Part shown: positions 8,321 to 17,696 of the stretch, piece by piece
Layout: every line of letters starts with the position of its first letter
Position numbering within the stretch: position 1 is the first letter of the stretch
Made by a program: the position numbers and the translations under genes
Notes under the pieces: model-generated
Database searches by the model: none
Seen by the model: only the letters and a program-made list of their open reading frames with translations
What the model was told of the DNA's origin: nothing
NCBI GenBank assembly: GCA_035506275.1
Contig: DATJPT010000004.1
Coordinates: 1 to 64,000 of the forward strand
Origin: Bacteroidota bacterium
GTDB lineage: Bacteria; Bacteroidota; Ignavibacteria; UBA10030; UBA8401
Length of the DNA stretch: 64,000 nt
Reading direction: 5' to 3'

Positions 8321-8358
8321 CCTGTCGCAATGCCGGCATACGCCGGCATTTGCTTCCC
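8321..8358 (+). repeat. GCCGGC palindromic repeat (MPAYAGI type) in a 5' leader
   Basis: The arms aatgccggc (8329-8337) and gccggcatt (8342-8350) enclose atac. Read in frame it gives AMPAYAGIC, the typical translation of a dispersed extragenic palindrome seen in many bacteria. It lies between a promoter and the SD of the M28 peptidase gene, so it is transcribed as a leader hairpin. Confidence 0.7.
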
Positions 8359-8389
8359 GCCGTTTGAAAAATTGTCATTGGAGGAAGGA

Positions 8390-10597
8390 ATGAGGCGCGC
8401 AGTTGTTGCTTTTCTTACTGTTGTTTGCTTTGGCGTTGTCTTTTCTCAAACGGAGCGCGAGTGGGAGGAAAAATTCTGCGCGCTTCCGAAGCCCGAAAAT
8501 ATGCGGGAGTACATGAGAAAACTTTCAGCCCGCCCTCATCACGTCGGCTCCCCGTATGACAAAGAGAATGCTGAATGGATCCTCTCCAAGTTTACAGAGT
8601 GGGGGCTTGACGCACACATTGAAACGTTCGAAGTACTTTTCCCCACCCCGAAAGCGCGCGAGGTCGAGCTCGTTGCGCCGACGAAATTTTCTGCGTTACT
8701 TCGCGAACCGGCCGTCCCTGAAGATCCGACATCGAACCAAAGCGACGAACAGCTTCCGACCTACAACGCGTATTCCATAGACGGCGACGTTACGGCGCCG
8801 CTGGTGTATGTGAACTACGGCGTACCGGACGATTATGAGAAACTCGACCGGATGGGAATTTCCGTGAAGGGCTGCATTGTCATAACCCGTTACGGCGGAT
8901 CGTGGAGGGGGATCAAGCCGAAGGTCGCCGCAGAGCACGGAGCGGTCGGCTGTCTTATCTACTCCGACCCCTCGGGCGACGGTTACAACAACGGCGACAC
9001 ATTTCCGAAAGGGGCATACCGTCCCCCCGACGGCGTTCAGCGGGGAAGCGTCATGGATATGCCGGTCTATCCCGGCGACCCGCTTACTCCCGGCATCGGC
9101 GCAACACCCGGTGCAAAACGTCTCGCGCTGAAGGATGTTCAGGTCTTGACAAAAATTCCCGTACTGCCGATTTCGTACGCCGACGCGCAGCCGCTGCTTG
9201 CAGCGCTGAACGGACCGGTGGCTCCTCCGGAATGGCGCGGCGCTCTTGCGATCACCTACCATGTCGGCCCGGGAGAGGCCAAGGTTCACCTTAAGGCGGA
9301 ATTCAATTGGGATCAAAAAAAGATCTACGATGTCGTCGCAAAGATCCCGGGCGCTGAGTTTCCCGACCAGTGGATCATCAGAGGAAATCACCACGACGCC
9401 TGGGTCAACGGCGCCGACGACCCTCTCTCCGGACAAATATCGCTCCTTGAAGAAGCGCGGGCGTTGGGCGAGCTTTTGAAGGAGGGATGGAAGCCGAAAC
9501 GGACCATCGTCTATTGCGCGTGGGACGGCGAGGAAGAAGGATTGCTCGGGTCGACCGAATGGGTCGAAACGCACGCCGACGAGCTTCAGCAGAAAGGGGT
9601 CGTCTACCTGAACTCCGATTCAAACGAGCGCGGCTACCTTTACGTCGGCGGATCGCATTCCCTTGAAAGATTCATCAACGGCGTCATGCGCGATATCACC
9701 GACCCGGAAAAAAATATTTCTGTCTGGAGGCGCCAGTACCTTGCGCAGATCGCTCACGCGTCTTCGCCGGACGAGCGCCGGGATATCCGTGGGCGCGCGG
9801 ACCTGAAGATCAGCGCGCTCGGGTCCGGTTCCGACTACAGCGCGTTCATCGACCATATCGGCATCGCTTCGCTGAATCTTGGTTTCGGCGGGGAAGACGG
9901 CGGCGGAGTGTACCATTCGGTCTACGATGATTTCTATTATTACACGCATTTTTCCGATACGTCGTTCGTCTACGGACGAGCATTGGCACAGACGGTCGGA
10001 ACGGCCGTCCTTCGATTGGCGGATACGGGCCTGCTCCCGTATGCGTTTACGAATTTTTCCGAGACAGTGAGAAAATATTTGGATGAATTGCAAAAACTCG
10101 CGAGAAGTAAACAGGAAGATATCCGCGAGCGTAACAGGGAAATTGATGAAGGAGTCTTTACGGCAACGGCGGACCCGAAGATCAAATCTGTCCCGCCCGC
10201 AAAAGAAGAACTTCCCCCGTACCTGAATTTCGCCCCCCTGCAAAACGCCGTTGACATCCTGTCGAGATCCGCGGAGCGTTACGATAAAGCGGCAGCCGGG
10301 ATCAATAAAGAAAAATCGGCATCCTTCAAGACGATCAATGATAAACTGATCGTAACCGAGCGGAAGCTGACATCGGCCGACGGTCTCCCCGGACGCCCGT
10401 GGTTCAAGCACCAGATCTACGCCCCCGGACTTTACACCGGATACGGCGTAAAGACGATCCCCGCTGTACGCGAAGCCATCGAACAGCAGCAATGGAAGAT
10501 GGCGGACGAGCAGATCTCAAAGGTCGCGCAGGTCATAGAAGCGGAAGCGTCGGTGATCGATTCGGCGGCGGCAGAACTTGAAAAACTTTCACAATGA
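8390..10597 (+). CDS. M28 peptidase, glutamate carboxypeptidase II-like
   Basis: The protein has 735 residues from the ATG at 8390, chosen for its strong SD (gaggaagg) and the signal peptide MRRAVVAFLTVVCFGVVFS; the longer frame only adds the repeat. The layout follows GCPII: an M28 core split by a PA domain, then a transferrin-receptor-like dimerisation domain. Zinc-ligand motifs are all present: GNHHDAWVNGADDP, WDGEEEGLLGSTEW with the Glu pair, LNSDSN and VYHSVYDDF. It should be a secreted zinc exopeptidase that trims C-terminal residues. It overlaps the amidohydrolase gene by 4 bp, so the two are translationally coupled. Confidence 0.93.
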   Translation: MRRAVVAFLTVVCFGVVFSQTEREWEEKFCALPKPENMREYMRKLSARPHHVGSPYDKENAEWILSKFTEWGLDAHIETFEVLFPTPKAREVELVAPTKFSALLREPAVPEDPTSNQSDEQLPTYNAYSIDGDVTAPLVYVNYGVPDDYEKLDRMGISVKGCIVITRYGGSWRGIKPKVAAEHGAVGCLIYSDPSGDGYNNGDTFPKGAYRPPDGVQRGSVMDMPVYPGDPLTPGIGATPGAKRLALKDVQVLTKIPVLPISYADAQPLLAALNGPVAPPEWRGALAITYHVGPGEAKVHLKAEFNWDQKKIYDVVAKIPGAEFPDQWIIRGNHHDAWVNGADDPLSGQISLLEEARALGELLKEGWKPKRTIVYCAWDGEEEGLLGSTEWVETHADELQQKGVVYLNSDSNERGYLYVGGSHSLERFINGVMRDITDPEKNISVWRRQYLAQIAHASSPDERRDIRGRADLKISALGSGSDYSAFIDHIGIASLNLGFGGEDGGGVYHSVYDDFYYYTHFSDTSFVYGRALAQTVGTAVLRLADTGLLPYAFTNFSETVRKYLDELQKLARSKQEDIRERNREIDEGVFTATADPKIKSVPPAKEELPPYLNFAPLQNAVDILSRSAERYDKAAAGINKEKSASFKTINDKLIVTERKLTSADGLPGRPWFKHQIYAPGLYTGYGVKTIPAVREAIEQQQWKMADEQISKVAQVIEAEASVIDSAAAELEKLSQ

Positions 10598-11925
10598 AGA
10601 ATATTCCTTCAAAGAGCCGCATCTGCGTTCATAAAGCGATTGCATCCATTGCGGTTCTCGCTTTTGTTTTCTCCGCGAAAACCCTCTCCCAACAGGTCAC
10701 CGCCATTCGCTGCGGCAGGCTCATCGACGGCAAGTCCGATGCGCCAATTGATGGCGCAGTGATCCTTGTTGAGGGGAACAAAATCGCGAGGGTTGGGCAA
10801 AACATTTCCATCCCCGGCAATGCGGTCGTCATTGACCTTTCGGGCGCTACCGTCCTTCCCGGACTCATCGATGCGCACACACATGTGCTGTTGCAGGGGG
10901 ATATTACGGAAGAAGACTATGCGGATCAGATCTTGAAGGAATCTGTTCCTTATCGGACGCTTCGGGCGACAGTTTCGTGCAGGACCGCGCTTATGCACGG
11001 ATTCACGACGATCCGCGACCTTGAAAGCGAAGGAGCAATGTACGCCGACGTTGACCTAAAGAAAGCGATCAACAACGGTATTATCGACGGTCCGCGAATG
11101 TTTGTCGCCACGCGCGCTATCAACACCACCGGTCATTATCCGCTGCGCAACAGCGCGTACGCGTGGGAGCTCTCGATGCCCAAAGGAGTACAGGAGATCA
11201 CCGGTGCCGATGAAGCGCGGCGTGCAGTGCGAGAACAAATTTCGTATGGCGCTGACTGGGTCAAGGTGTACGCCGACCGGGGCTATTATCGTTTGCCCGA
11301 CGGAACATTTCGCGGTCTCCCCAATTTTTCTCAGGACGAGATCAACGCCATCGGCGATGAAGTGCGATTGGAACATAAAAAATTTGCGGCGCACGCCGTG
11401 ACCCGCGACGGCATTATCTCTGCGGTGAATGCAGGAGCAAGCTCCATTGAGCACGGGTTTGGAATGGATGATGAATGCATAGCGCTGTTGGCGGCAAAAG
11501 GCGTGTACTGGTGTCCGACCATCTATGTCAACGTTTGGGTCGCCGAAGGAAGAGCTGCGGCTGGAAATCCGATCAACAGATCCTTCAATCAGGCGCTGCC
11601 CGTTGTTTTCGCCAAGGCATTGAAAGCCGGGGTAAAGATCGTGTTCGGCACCGATGTCGGCGGATTTGGGTGGACCGAGAACGAGGCGAAAGAATTCTCT
11701 TACATGGTAAAATTCGGGATGTCGCCGATGCAGGCCATTAAATCTGCGACAACCATGGCTGCCGACCTCCTGGACATGTCCGGCACGCTCGGCGAGATCT
11801 CTCCCGGCGCCTTCGCCGATATCGTCGCCGTGAACGGCGACCCGTTAAAGGATATTTCTCTCCTTGAAAAGGTCTCATTCGTGATGAAGGACGGAAAAGT
11901 GTACAAGAAAGGATCCTCACAATAG
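10594..11925 (+). CDS. exported amidohydrolase (prolidase/imidazolonepropionase-like)
   Basis: The protein has 443 residues, starting at the ATG that overlaps the previous stop (atga). It has a signal-like N-terminus (SIAVLAFVFSAKTLS). Binuclear metal-site motifs of the amidohydrolase superfamily are visible: DAHTHV, the likely carbamylated Lys in ADWVKVYADRG, FAAHAV, SIEHGF and the Asp in VFGTDVGG. Close families include Xaa-Pro dipeptidases and other peptidic amide hydrolases. Coupling to a secreted carboxypeptidase suggests that both act on peptides outside the cytoplasm; the substrate is inferred only. Confidence 0.88.
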   Translation: MKNIPSKSRICVHKAIASIAVLAFVFSAKTLSQQVTAIRCGRLIDGKSDAPIDGAVILVEGNKIARVGQNISIPGNAVVIDLSGATVLPGLIDAHTHVLLQGDITEEDYADQILKESVPYRTLRATVSCRTALMHGFTTIRDLESEGAMYADVDLKKAINNGIIDGPRMFVATRAINTTGHYPLRNSAYAWELSMPKGVQEITGADEARRAVREQISYGADWVKVYADRGYYRLPDGTFRGLPNFSQDEINAIGDEVRLEHKKFAAHAVTRDGIISAVNAGASSIEHGFGMDDECIALLAAKGVYWCPTIYVNVWVAEGRAAAGNPINRSFNQALPVVFAKALKAGVKIVFGTDVGGFGWTENEAKEFSYMVKFGMSPMQAIKSATTMAADLLDMSGTLGEISPGAFADIVAVNGDPLKDISLLEKVSFVMKDGKVYKKGSSQ

Positions 11926-11981
11926 CGGCAAAAAAATCTCATGCGCAGTACACCCGCTGAATATTATCATGGAATTCCTTT

Positions 11982-12611
11982 ATGACCACCCCACAGAAGA
12001 AATCATTCGTCGCCGTTGCGGGCAATATCGGCTCCGGCAAGTCGTCCCTCACCACCATGCTCGGGAAAGAGTTCGCGTGGAAGCCATACTTCGAATCTGT
12101 CGAAGATAATCCGTACCTGGCGGATTTTTACGGGGACATGAAACGGTGGTCGTTTCACCTCCAGATCTATTTTCTCTCGCACCGGTTCACCAACCACAAA
12201 GAGATCGTCGAATCGCCGGACTCGGTGATCCAGGATCGCTCGATCTACGAGGACGCCGAAATTTTCGCGCGCAATCTTCATGAGATCGGGAACATGGATA
12301 AACGCGATTACGAAAATTATGTCGCGCTCTACCATGTCATGACGGAATACCTGCGCCCCCCGGACCTGATGATCTACCTTCGTGCTTCCGTGGACACGCT
12401 GAAGCAGCAGATTCAGAAACGGGGGCGGACCTACGAGCAAAGCATCAAGCGGGAATATCTCGAACAGCTCAACCGCCATTACGAATCGTGGATCGGCAAT
12501 TATAAGCTCGGCCCCCTGCTCGTCGTCGAGAGCGATGACCTTGATTTCGTTCACAATGAGAAAGACTTTCGCTACGTTAAGAAACTTGTCGGCGACAGGC
12601 TTGCAGGGTAG
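11982..12611 (+). CDS. deoxynucleoside kinase
   Basis: The protein has 209 residues of the dNK family (deoxyadenosine/deoxyguanosine kinase-like), which phosphorylates salvaged deoxynucleosides. The P-loop is AGNIGSGKSS (about residues 13-22). The substrate motif QDRSIYEDAEIF (the ERS-type motif, here DRS) and the LID region QKRGRTYEQSI are seen. The C-terminus carries the family's LVVESDDLDFVHNEKDF. It follows the amidohydrolase after 56 bp. Exact base preference cannot be told. Confidence 0.92.
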   Translation: MTTPQKKSFVAVAGNIGSGKSSLTTMLGKEFAWKPYFESVEDNPYLADFYGDMKRWSFHLQIYFLSHRFTNHKEIVESPDSVIQDRSIYEDAEIFARNLHEIGNMDKRDYENYVALYHVMTEYLRPPDLMIYLRASVDTLKQQIQKRGRTYEQSIKREYLEQLNRHYESWIGNYKLGPLLVVESDDLDFVHNEKDFRYVKKLVGDRLAG

Positions 12612-12657
12612 AATTTCCCGGCGCACACCGAATTCGAAGAGGATGGATATTCATTAA

Positions 12658-15384
12658 ATGGAACCGATCACGGAACAGACTGCGCACATCCGTCAGGCCC
12701 TTGCGGAGGAGTTGAAAGCCCGGAGCGTGTTTCCGAAGAAGGCGGTCCTGGCGCACGGCGTTCGCATGCTGCGGCTGGAGGAGAGCGCTGTGTACCGATT
12801 CGAAGCGCCGGAAAATTTTCTCTTTGAACCGGCGCTCACCGCACAATGCACCCTCGGCACGAACCTTCAGCTCTCGTTTCCGGCGGTCATCGCGGAGGTC
12901 CATCATCAATTCGTATTTTTTCTCCTCCCTCTTGATGCGGGGGAATTGATTTCCGAAATGACGTGCGAATGGAATCCCTCCGAGGAGATCGAACTCCTTG
13001 CGAAACGGTACGAAACGATCCAGCCGAAGGAAATCGTCACGCGCCTAATTCACCGCGGGCTTGCGGACAATGTCCGGCCGACACCGAAAGAACCGATCTT
13101 CCCGTCCACCTTTTCCGAGTCCCAGCGAAACGCCGTAAAAAAATCGCTTGCCCGGAAAATCTCGTTCGTCATCGGCGAGCGGAAGCGGGGGAAAACCGGG
13201 GTTGCCTCTTCATTAATGCTCAACGCTCTCCGGGAAGGCAGAAGAGTTTTGTATCTCACCCCTTCATCGGGCGGGCTGCATGACTCCATGGAAGAACTTG
13301 TTGCGCTGAATGCAGCTGTGGCCGAAGAATCGGTCGTTGTGATCGATTCAGGCATCCGTCTCCTTTCGGCGCTGCCGATGCCGCTGTATTCGATGAAGGG
13401 GAGCGGCTCCGGTGTGAACGGCGAAGGAGTGAGAAAGCTCGTCACGATGATCGCCGCCGAGCATGAGTACGACCGGGTTGCCTCTTTGATAAAACGGCGG
13501 GATGAAAAACAACGGCAGATAGAGGATGCGACGGCGGAAGCAGAAGAGCTGAAAATACGGCTGCAGCAGCTCCAGGGGGCATCGATGCTCGAGCGGATGA
13601 AGCAGGGGATTTCGAAGGCCGATATCGATGCGGCGCAGGGGCAGCTTCAGGACAAACTTGCGCTCGTTGTTCGTCTCAGAGAGCACGCGGCAACATTGTT
13701 GAAAGAACAGTACAAGAAGGAAATGCAGCTCCCCGTTTCGCTGAAAGAAAAAAAAGAGGTCGAAAAACTCGCAGCGACAAAACTTTCGCTGCAGCAGACA
13801 TACCCCCCGGACAGTGCATCGGCCCGGTGCCTCGCAACGACGCTTCACGAAGCGCTGAAATTGGAGCGGGGACAGCTCGGGGCGTTCGACGTGGTCTGTA
13901 TCGACGACGCGCATGCGCTGAACCTTGCCGAATTTTTTTGGGCCGCCTCGCTTGCGGAAGGGCAATGCTTCATCCTCGCCGACATTACCGAGCAGCCGCC
14001 CCAGTCGGTCTGCCAGCTCGGGCCGGCGAAAAAATGGCTTCAAAAAAATTATTTTACGTTCTACCAGCAGGAAGAGAGCGAACACAAACGGTTCACCCTC
14101 CAGTCACTGCCGGAAAATACGGCCTGTGAATTGAACGATCCGGCCTATCCGGCGTCGGCGTTTGAAGCATGTCTCGTTTCGGCGCTGAACGGAACGCCGG
14201 TCCCGCAGGGAATGAAAGGGAGAATTTTTTTCATCGGCACCGACGATCAACGCGGCACGTCGCTTCAATACCTGGGGAAAAAGAAAATACTTCCGTACAA
14301 CGACGCCAGCGCAAAGCGCGTCGTCGAATGCATCAAACACGCCCTTGTGAACGGCACGACAACACAGTCGGATATTCTGATCGTCGCGCCCGCCAGCGGA
14401 CAGGTGACCTATTTGCGCGAGGTCCTGAGGGCCAATCAAATGAACGACGTCGAAATTGCGGCGCTCGGGTCCATTCGGCTCTGCACGAAGCGCACCGTTA
14501 TATTCGATACCACCGTAGCCGGCCTTGATTTTACCCTCCGTTCACTCGACGACAAAAAATCAGGGATCGTCCGCGTAGCGGACACATTCAACACGCTTCT
14601 CTCAACCGTCGGCGAGGACCTTTACGTGATCGCCGACCTTCAGCACTTCAGCGCGTTGTATAAGGACCGGTTCATCACAACGCTGCTCGGGATTTTCAAG
14701 GCACGGTCAGAGCCGATCGGCAACATCCTCAACGGCGCGCGCCGCTACGATGAGTTTCCCCCTGAGATCCGAAAAGCAGTGCTGGAGGCGAAGGCGGAGG
14801 AAAAGCAATCGGCGGACTATAAGACGAAGCTTGAGCGGGCAAAGCAGTCGGCCCAGGCCGGAACGCAGCAGTCGATCGCCGTTGCGGAGAGGAAGCTCAA
14901 GAATGATGTCCGCTCGGTCACCCTGCGCGTGCTCGCGAAGCGCGAGGTGATCAATGTTGTCGCGCAGTACCTGGAAGGGTTCCCTCTTTACAAGACAACG
15001 GCCGAGACCGCAAAGTGCTCCGCCCTTTTGCCGGAGGTGGAATGCCAGAATGAGAACGATTTCAAGAGCGTCATGGATATGTGGAATCTTTTGATTTACG
15101 AGTCATCCAGCGCACAGAAGGTGGATCATCCGCTGGCGTCGAAAGCCAAGGTCGACGCAAAGATCTCCAACGACATCCAGGATATTTACATGTACTACCA
15201 TTCTGACGTTGAATTTGTCGTCGAGGTGGGAAAACACAAACTCGCGCAGAGCATCCAGAAGATCTTCAACGATTGCATCGGGAAAAAACCGGTCACGCCG
15301 ACCGACTGGATGAACGCCTACCTTGTCTTTTTGGGGAGGATGGAAAAATACCTCGAGACAGTCAACAACCAAATCAGGGCGTAA
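12658..15384 (+). CDS. UPF1-like superfamily 1 ATPase with decayed helicase motifs
   Basis: The protein has 908 residues with an SD (gaggatgg). An N-terminal beta domain is followed by a Q-motif-like SESQRNAV and a Walker A GERKRGKT near residue 172. A charged coiled coil spans about 275-365. Motif II is VCIDDAHAL (about 411) and motif III LADITEQPPQ (about 440), matching the DEA and GDxxQLPP of UPF1/DNA2-type helicases. The motif V region (CTKRTVIFDTTVAG, about 610) and the motif VI region (RVADTFNTLLS, about 640) have lost the QG and TRA/arginine-finger residues. The last third is helical and charged. It probably still binds ATP, but unwinding is doubtful. Function is unknown. Confidence 0.7.
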   Translation: MEPITEQTAHIRQALAEELKARSVFPKKAVLAHGVRMLRLEESAVYRFEAPENFLFEPALTAQCTLGTNLQLSFPAVIAEVHHQFVFFLLPLDAGELISEMTCEWNPSEEIELLAKRYETIQPKEIVTRLIHRGLADNVRPTPKEPIFPSTFSESQRNAVKKSLARKISFVIGERKRGKTGVASSLMLNALREGRRVLYLTPSSGGLHDSMEELVALNAAVAEESVVVIDSGIRLLSALPMPLYSMKGSGSGVNGEGVRKLVTMIAAEHEYDRVASLIKRRDEKQRQIEDATAEAEELKIRLQQLQGASMLERMKQGISKADIDAAQGQLQDKLALVVRLREHAATLLKEQYKKEMQLPVSLKEKKEVEKLAATKLSLQQTYPPDSASARCLATTLHEALKLERGQLGAFDVVCIDDAHALNLAEFFWAASLAEGQCFILADITEQPPQSVCQLGPAKKWLQKNYFTFYQQEESEHKRFTLQSLPENTACELNDPAYPASAFEACLVSALNGTPVPQGMKGRIFFIGTDDQRGTSLQYLGKKKILPYNDASAKRVVECIKHALVNGTTTQSDILIVAPASGQVTYLREVLRANQMNDVEIAALGSIRLCTKRTVIFDTTVAGLDFTLRSLDDKKSGIVRVADTFNTLLSTVGEDLYVIADLQHFSALYKDRFITTLLGIFKARSEPIGNILNGARRYDEFPPEIRKAVLEAKAEEKQSADYKTKLERAKQSAQAGTQQSIAVAERKLKNDVRSVTLRVLAKREVINVVAQYLEGFPLYKTTAETAKCSALLPEVECQNENDFKSVMDMWNLLIYESSSAQKVDHPLASKAKVDAKISNDIQDIYMYYHSDVEFVVEVGKHKLAQSIQKIFNDCIGKKPVTPTDWMNAYLVFLGRMEKYLETVNNQIRA

Positions 15385-15416
15385 GAGACGCCGGCCTCTT
15401 AACGGTGTTTTTTTTC
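15383..15416 (+). terminator. possible terminator after the UPF1-like gene
   Basis: A short stem (aagag with ctctt around gccggc) is followed after a few bases by eight T. It overlaps the stop codon of the plus-strand gene and the 3' end of the convergent S41 protease gene. Confidence 0.4.
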
Positions 15417-17057
15417 AGGGGCAAGGAGCGCGACGTATACTTTTTTTGAAGCGAGCAGCTTTGCCGCCGCCTGCACCTGGACGTCCGATTCAAGCGATGC
15501 CTTGATCCTTCCTTTATCGCCGGCATACCGGCCGACAATTTCCTCGCGGAGTTCTTCGCGGAGTTCGTCCGCATGCCGCGCGAATGCACTCGCGCGTTCT
15601 TTCTGAAGCTGCTCTCCGACGGCGTCGAGCGAAGGGGTCAGCGCATCCCCGTAATTTTCTTTCGCGACCGCATCCTTCAGCTCCGAAAACTTCTCTTCGG
15701 CATCGTCCTTGAAGTCGAACTTCTTTTCTTTGACATACGACTCGAATTGCCTCAGCAGAGCGTCGTCAACGGTGAAATCTCCGCTGCCGTCGGGATGCTG
15801 GGAGACATAGTGCGTTGCGAACATGAAGAACATCGCCCGCTGGATCAGCTCTTGCGCGAGCGCGCTGTGTTCCGCATCGGGGATCGTCGAGTCGGGGGTG
15901 ATGCCGCCGGCGTCGAGAAATTGCCTGCCGTGTTTTGTGGCGAACTCATGGCGCAGGCTGTCGGGCGTCACAAGAAAGACTCCGTCGCTGTTCTTATGCC
16001 GGTAGTCGATCTCCTGGATGCTTCGTCCGCTCGGCGTGTAATAGCGTGCCGTCGTGATCTTCAGCGACGTGTTGTAGCCGAGCTGCGTCACGGTCTGCAC
16101 CAGCCCCTTGCCAAACGACCGTGTGCCGATCAGAATGCCGCGGTCGAGGTCCTGGATCGCTCCGGCGACGATCTCGCTGGCGCTTGCGCTGTTCTTGTTG
16201 ATGAGGACGGCAAGCGGAATATCGCCGGCGATCGGATCGTCGGGGACGACGTACGTTTTTTCATCGTCGCTTCTCCGTCCCTTCGTCGTGACGATCGTGC
16301 TTCCTTTCGGGTTGAACTGGCTGACGATGTCGACGGCGGCTTCGAGCAATCCTCCCGGGTTGTTGCGCAGGTCGAGGATCACGCCGCGGAGGTCCCCCTT
16401 CGCCTTCAATTCCCGCAATGCTTGATGGACTTCGTCGCCGGCGCGGCGCGAGAACCGTTCGAGACGGATGTACCCGATGCCGTTGCCGATGTACCCGGAA
16501 TAGGTCACGTTGTTGACCTGGATCTCTTCGCGCACAAGGACGAAGTCAAGCGGCTCCTTTTCTCCCTCGCGTTCGACCTTCATCTTTACCTCGGTCCCGG
16601 GCTCACCGCGCACCATGCTCCGCACGGAATCGGGGTTCGTGTTGAAGATTTTCTGCCCGTCGATCTCAATGATCCGGTCGCCGGCGCGGATCCCCTGCTT
16701 CTGCGCGGAATAACCGTCCATGGGAGCGATGACGATGATGTAGCCGTCGCGCGTGCCGATGGAAATGCCAACGCCCCCGTACTCCCCGTGGGTGATGAGA
16801 TCGATCTCTTCCCCCTCTTTGTCTCCGTAGAAAACGGTGTACGGGTCGAGCGTTTCTAGCATGCCGTCGATCCCGGCGTGCATGAATTTTTCGGGGTCTA
16901 TTTCGTCGACATAGTTCATGGTGATTTCTTTGTAGACCTGGGCGAACTCATCCATGTTCTTGTTGATCTTGAGGTAGATGTTGTCGTTGACGAAGAACCC
17001 AAGTCCGAGCCCGGCAATGATGCCGACGAGCATCCACAGCCCAACGTTCTTTTTCAT
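15399..17057 (-). CDS. C-terminal processing peptidase (S41)
   Basis: The protein has 552 residues from the ATG at 17057, which has an SD (aagga) and starts the signal anchor KKNVGLWMLVGIIAGLGLGFF. A PDZ domain spans about 85-165 (GVGISIGTRDGYIIV...GIRAGDRIIEIDG). The S41 core has the catalytic Ser in NKNSASASEIVAG (about 290) and the Lys in RSFGKGLVQT (about 315). After the core comes a helical C-terminal region of about 180 residues. It is a periplasmic, membrane-tethered serine protease that trims or degrades proteins from their C-terminus. It is a single gene, convergent with the UPF1-like ATPase gene. Confidence 0.95.
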   Translation of the reverse strand: MKKNVGLWMLVGIIAGLGLGFFVNDNIYLKINKNMDEFAQVYKEITMNYVDEIDPEKFMHAGIDGMLETLDPYTVFYGDKEGEEIDLITHGEYGGVGISIGTRDGYIIVIAPMDGYSAQKQGIRAGDRIIEIDGQKIFNTNPDSVRSMVRGEPGTEVKMKVEREGEKEPLDFVLVREEIQVNNVTYSGYIGNGIGYIRLERFSRRAGDEVHQALRELKAKGDLRGVILDLRNNPGGLLEAAVDIVSQFNPKGSTIVTTKGRRSDDEKTYVVPDDPIAGDIPLAVLINKNSASASEIVAGAIQDLDRGILIGTRSFGKGLVQTVTQLGYNTSLKITTARYYTPSGRSIQEIDYRHKNSDGVFLVTPDSLRHEFATKHGRQFLDAGGITPDSTIPDAEHSALAQELIQRAMFFMFATHYVSQHPDGSGDFTVDDALLRQFESYVKEKKFDFKDDAEEKFSELKDAVAKENYGDALTPSLDAVGEQLQKERASAFARHADELREELREEIVGRYAGDKGRIKASLESDVQVQAAAKLLASKKVYVALLAPEKKHR

Positions 17058-17226
17058 GCAGCGATCCTTTTGTGGTACGTAATTCTGTTGACGGTAAACG
17101 GCGCCCCTGGTATGAAGTATAACACACGACCGGTCGATAAAGTTTTGACCGCTCTCAATAAAGAGACAAAGCAATATACGAAAAGTTTATTCAATGCCGC
17201 CGTTTTCCAGCGAAAGCCGGCGTCAT

Positions 17227-17255
17227 TTGATTCTCGGTCGAATGATTCATACTTT
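17227..17255 (+). promoter_or_regulatory. sigma70-like promoter directly abutting the VKOR gene
   Basis: TTGATT at 17227-17232 and TACTTT at 17250-17255 are 17 bp apart. The predicted start of transcription, about 17262, coincides with the ATG at 17261, so the mRNA would be leaderless or nearly so. Confidence 0.55.
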
Positions 17256-17260
17256 CAAGC

Positions 17261-17680
17261 ATGGTTGAGATGCTTCTATGTTCGTGTGCACTTGCCGGCC
17301 TCGGAATCTCATCGTACTTTTCACTGGTGTATTATCGTCTGGTTGAAGCGGACAGTAAATGGATCCCCTTGTTTTGCAGAATGGAGCGGACGGCGTGTCT
17401 CCGGATTCTGGACGCGACGGAGGCGAGAGTGCTCGGCATCCCGAACAGCATCCTCGGCATGATCTACTACGGCGCGATTCTTTTCGTCCCAATCCGCGGG
17501 TTTGAGATGCCGTTCCTTATTGCGTCCCTGCTGTCCGTCGGGCTGGGACTGTATCTCGTCCTTGCGCTCGTCTACCGGCTGAAGACACACTGCCCGCTTT
17601 GTTACACGGCGCACGGAATCAATCTCGTGATCGCAAATCTCTTTATCGTACGGACAATGCAGCTCTATTCGATCCTGTAA
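17261..17680 (+). CDS. vitamin K epoxide reductase (VKOR) family protein
   Basis: The protein has 139 residues with four or five membrane helices. The VKOR signature is complete: a Cys pair in CRMERTAC (about 39-46), a Ser/Thr-rich helix SILGMIYYG and the redox motif CPLCY (about 107-110). Bacterial VKORs reoxidise a DsbA-like partner with quinone and so drive disulfide formation in the periplasm. No thioredoxin domain is fused. The gene opens a run with a Tat-exported subunit and a GMC oxidoreductase 16 bp downstream. The ATG at 17261 has no SD; the ATG at 17270 is an alternative. Confidence 0.85.
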   Translation: MVEMLLCSCALAGLGISSYFSLVYYRLVEADSKWIPLFCRMERTACLRILDATEARVLGIPNSILGMIYYGAILFVPIRGFEMPFLIASLLSVGLGLYLVLALVYRLKTHCPLCYTAHGINLVIANLFIVRTMQLYSIL

Positions 17681-17696
17681 CCATCGCCGTCTTCTC

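Noticed and set aside
8291-8389. N-terminal extension of the M28 peptidase starting at 8291
   Set aside because: The extra residues translate the promoter and the MPAYAGI palindrome; the ATG at 8390 has a strong SD and begins a signal peptide.
15573-16859. 428-codon plus-strand frame across the S41 protease gene
   Set aside because: The minus-strand frame has full S41 and PDZ motifs, and the plus-strand product has none.
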